In this document: piece by piece, positions 6,379 to 6,869 of the stretch | How the letters are laid out: the number at the start of each line of letters is the position of its first letter | Numbering within the stretch: the stretch's first letter is position 1 | Origin: Paracoccaceae bacterium | Lineage (GTDB): Bacteria; Pseudomonadota; Alphaproteobacteria; Rhodobacterales; Rhodobacteraceae | Length of the DNA: 6,869 nucleotides | NCBI GenBank assembly: GCA_024742655.1 | Contig: JANSYB010000110.1 | Span: 1-6,869, forward strand | Direction of reading: 5' to 3' | Made by a program: the position numbers and the translations under genes | The notes under the pieces: model-generated | What the model saw: only the letters and a program-made list of their open reading frames with translations | What the model was told of the DNA's origin: nothing | Database searches by the model: none

Positions 6379-6498
6379 ACAGGGTCAATGTCACCGGTTT
6401 GTCCAAGGGGCTCGAACCCGGCATTGTCTACACTACACCCCGCGGGCGATCTGGTGCATAACGCGCCCGACGACTCACCTGATCCGAGGACATGACCG
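6379..6498 (+). promoter_or_regulatory. serS upstream region with weak promoter candidate and ribosome binding site
   Basis: This stretch must carry the serS leader and probably its promoter. The best -10-like string is TACACT (6429-6434), but the hexamer 17 bases upstream (AGGGGC) is a poor -35; TTGTCC (6399-6404) is better in sequence but too far away. The promoter call is therefore weak. The ribosome binding site GAGGA (6486-6490) is good, eight bases before the ATG at 6499. A tRNA T-arm-like string on the minus strand (6408-6418) also lies here and does not belong to an intact tRNA. Confidence 0.35.
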
Positions 6499-6869
6499 AT
6501 GCACGACATCCGCGCCATTCGCGAAAACCCCAGCCAGTTCGACGCCGCCATGGCCCGCCGGGGGGTGTCGGACGCCTCGAAAGAAATCCTGGCGATCGAC
6601 GAGGCGCGCCGCGCCCATATTCATGCCGCCGAAACCGCGCAGGCCGAACAGAACAAGGCCAGCAAGGAGGTGGGGGCCGCCAAGGCCAAGGGCGATGAGG
6701 CCGAGTTCGAGCGCCTGCGCGCGCTTGTGGCCGAGAAGAAGGCCGAGGTCGCCGCCATGCAGGCCGAGGCCAAGGCGATGGACCAGCAACTGACCGACCT
6801 GCTGATGGGGCTGCCCAACCTGGCGCTCGACGATGTGCCGGACGGTGCCGACGAGGACGACAACGTGGA
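6499..6869 (+). CDS. serS: Seryl-tRNA synthetase, N-terminal part (3' end outside window)
   Basis: SerRS is the cytoplasmic class II synthetase that charges tRNA-Ser (and tRNA-Sec) with serine. Only 123 complete codons are present, covering the N-terminal tRNA-binding arm. The opening [20 protein letters not shown] is typical of the family. Two long Ala/Glu/Lys-rich helices (about 24-63 and 67-103) then form the antiparallel coiled coil that grips the long variable arm of tRNA-Ser. The junction to the catalytic core follows as [22 protein letters not shown] (102-123), with the family's conserved LPN and VP-G--E--N pattern. The catalytic motifs 1-3 lie beyond the window. The ATG at 6499 is supported by GAGGA eight bases upstream. 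An ATG at 6492 is in another frame. The gene is divergent from yajC, and no leader peptide or T-box-like leader was seen. Confidence 0.97.
   Translation, partial: MHDIRAIRENPSQFDAAMARRGVSDASKEILAIDEARRAHIHAAETAQAEQNKASKEVGAAKAKGDEAEFERLRALVAEKKAEVAAMQAEAKAMDQQLTDLLMGLPNLALDDVPDGADEDDNV

Noticed and set aside
6397..6450. Possible tRNA gene on the minus strand
   Set aside because: The T-loop string is present, but its stem pairs at only three of five positions, no matching acceptor strand is found about 70 bases upstream, and the distance to the 5'-like string is too short.
6492..6494. Earlier ATG as start of serS
   Set aside because: It is in a different frame from the SerRS reading frame and too close to the GAGGA site.
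5940..6551. Minus-strand open frame of 203 codons crossing yajC in another frame and reaching into serS
   Set aside because: Overlaps YajC, whose frame is certain, and shows no family features.
1..6869. Mobile elements, CRISPR arrays, phage or plasmid features
   Set aside because: No transposase-like frames, terminal repeats, spaced direct repeats or integrase genes are visible; the coding content is fully explained by core genes.

Overview
The window is GC-rich chromosomal DNA whose proteins look alphaproteobacterial, most probably Rhodobacteraceae (Rhodobacter/Roseobacter group). The reasons are a ccmABCD cluster directly behind sec genes, a fused SecDF, and an Mth938-family gene beside them. 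This is read from protein sequence and gene order alone; no database search was possible. It is a core, housekeeping region: I see no insertion sequence, phage gene, CRISPR array, intact tRNA or rRNA.

Right end (6499-6869, plus strand): the 5' part of serS (seryl-tRNA synthetase), running off the window. A 251-base intergenic region (6248-6498) separates it from a divergent run of eight minus-strand genes. That region holds a good candidate yajC promoter, two overlapping inverted repeats and a weak candidate serS promoter.

Minus-strand run, in transcription order (right to left): yajC (5966-6247); secDF, a single 877-residue fusion (3294-5927); a TauE/SafE-family membrane protein (2540-3301); an Mth938-domain protein (2185-2538); then after a 65-base spacer ccmA (1502-2119), ccmB (849-1505), ccmC (98-829) and the start of ccmD (1-95). 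Apart from the 65-base spacer, gaps are 38 bases or less and two junctions overlap (8 bases secDF/tauE, 4 bases ccmA/ccmB), so one long transcript is plausible.

YajC and SecDF act together at the inner membrane to help SecYEG export proteins, using the proton gradient. CcmABCD form the ABC-type complex of System I cytochrome c maturation, which loads haem onto the chaperone CcmE. Apocytochromes c cross the membrane through Sec, so the two modules serve connected steps. The TauE-like and Mth938 genes between them have no assigned role here.

I found no convincing undescribed system. The items most worth a second look are the overlapping inverted repeats between yajC and serS, a small hairpin that could mask the secDF ribosome binding site, and the two uncharacterised genes between the Sec and Ccm modules.
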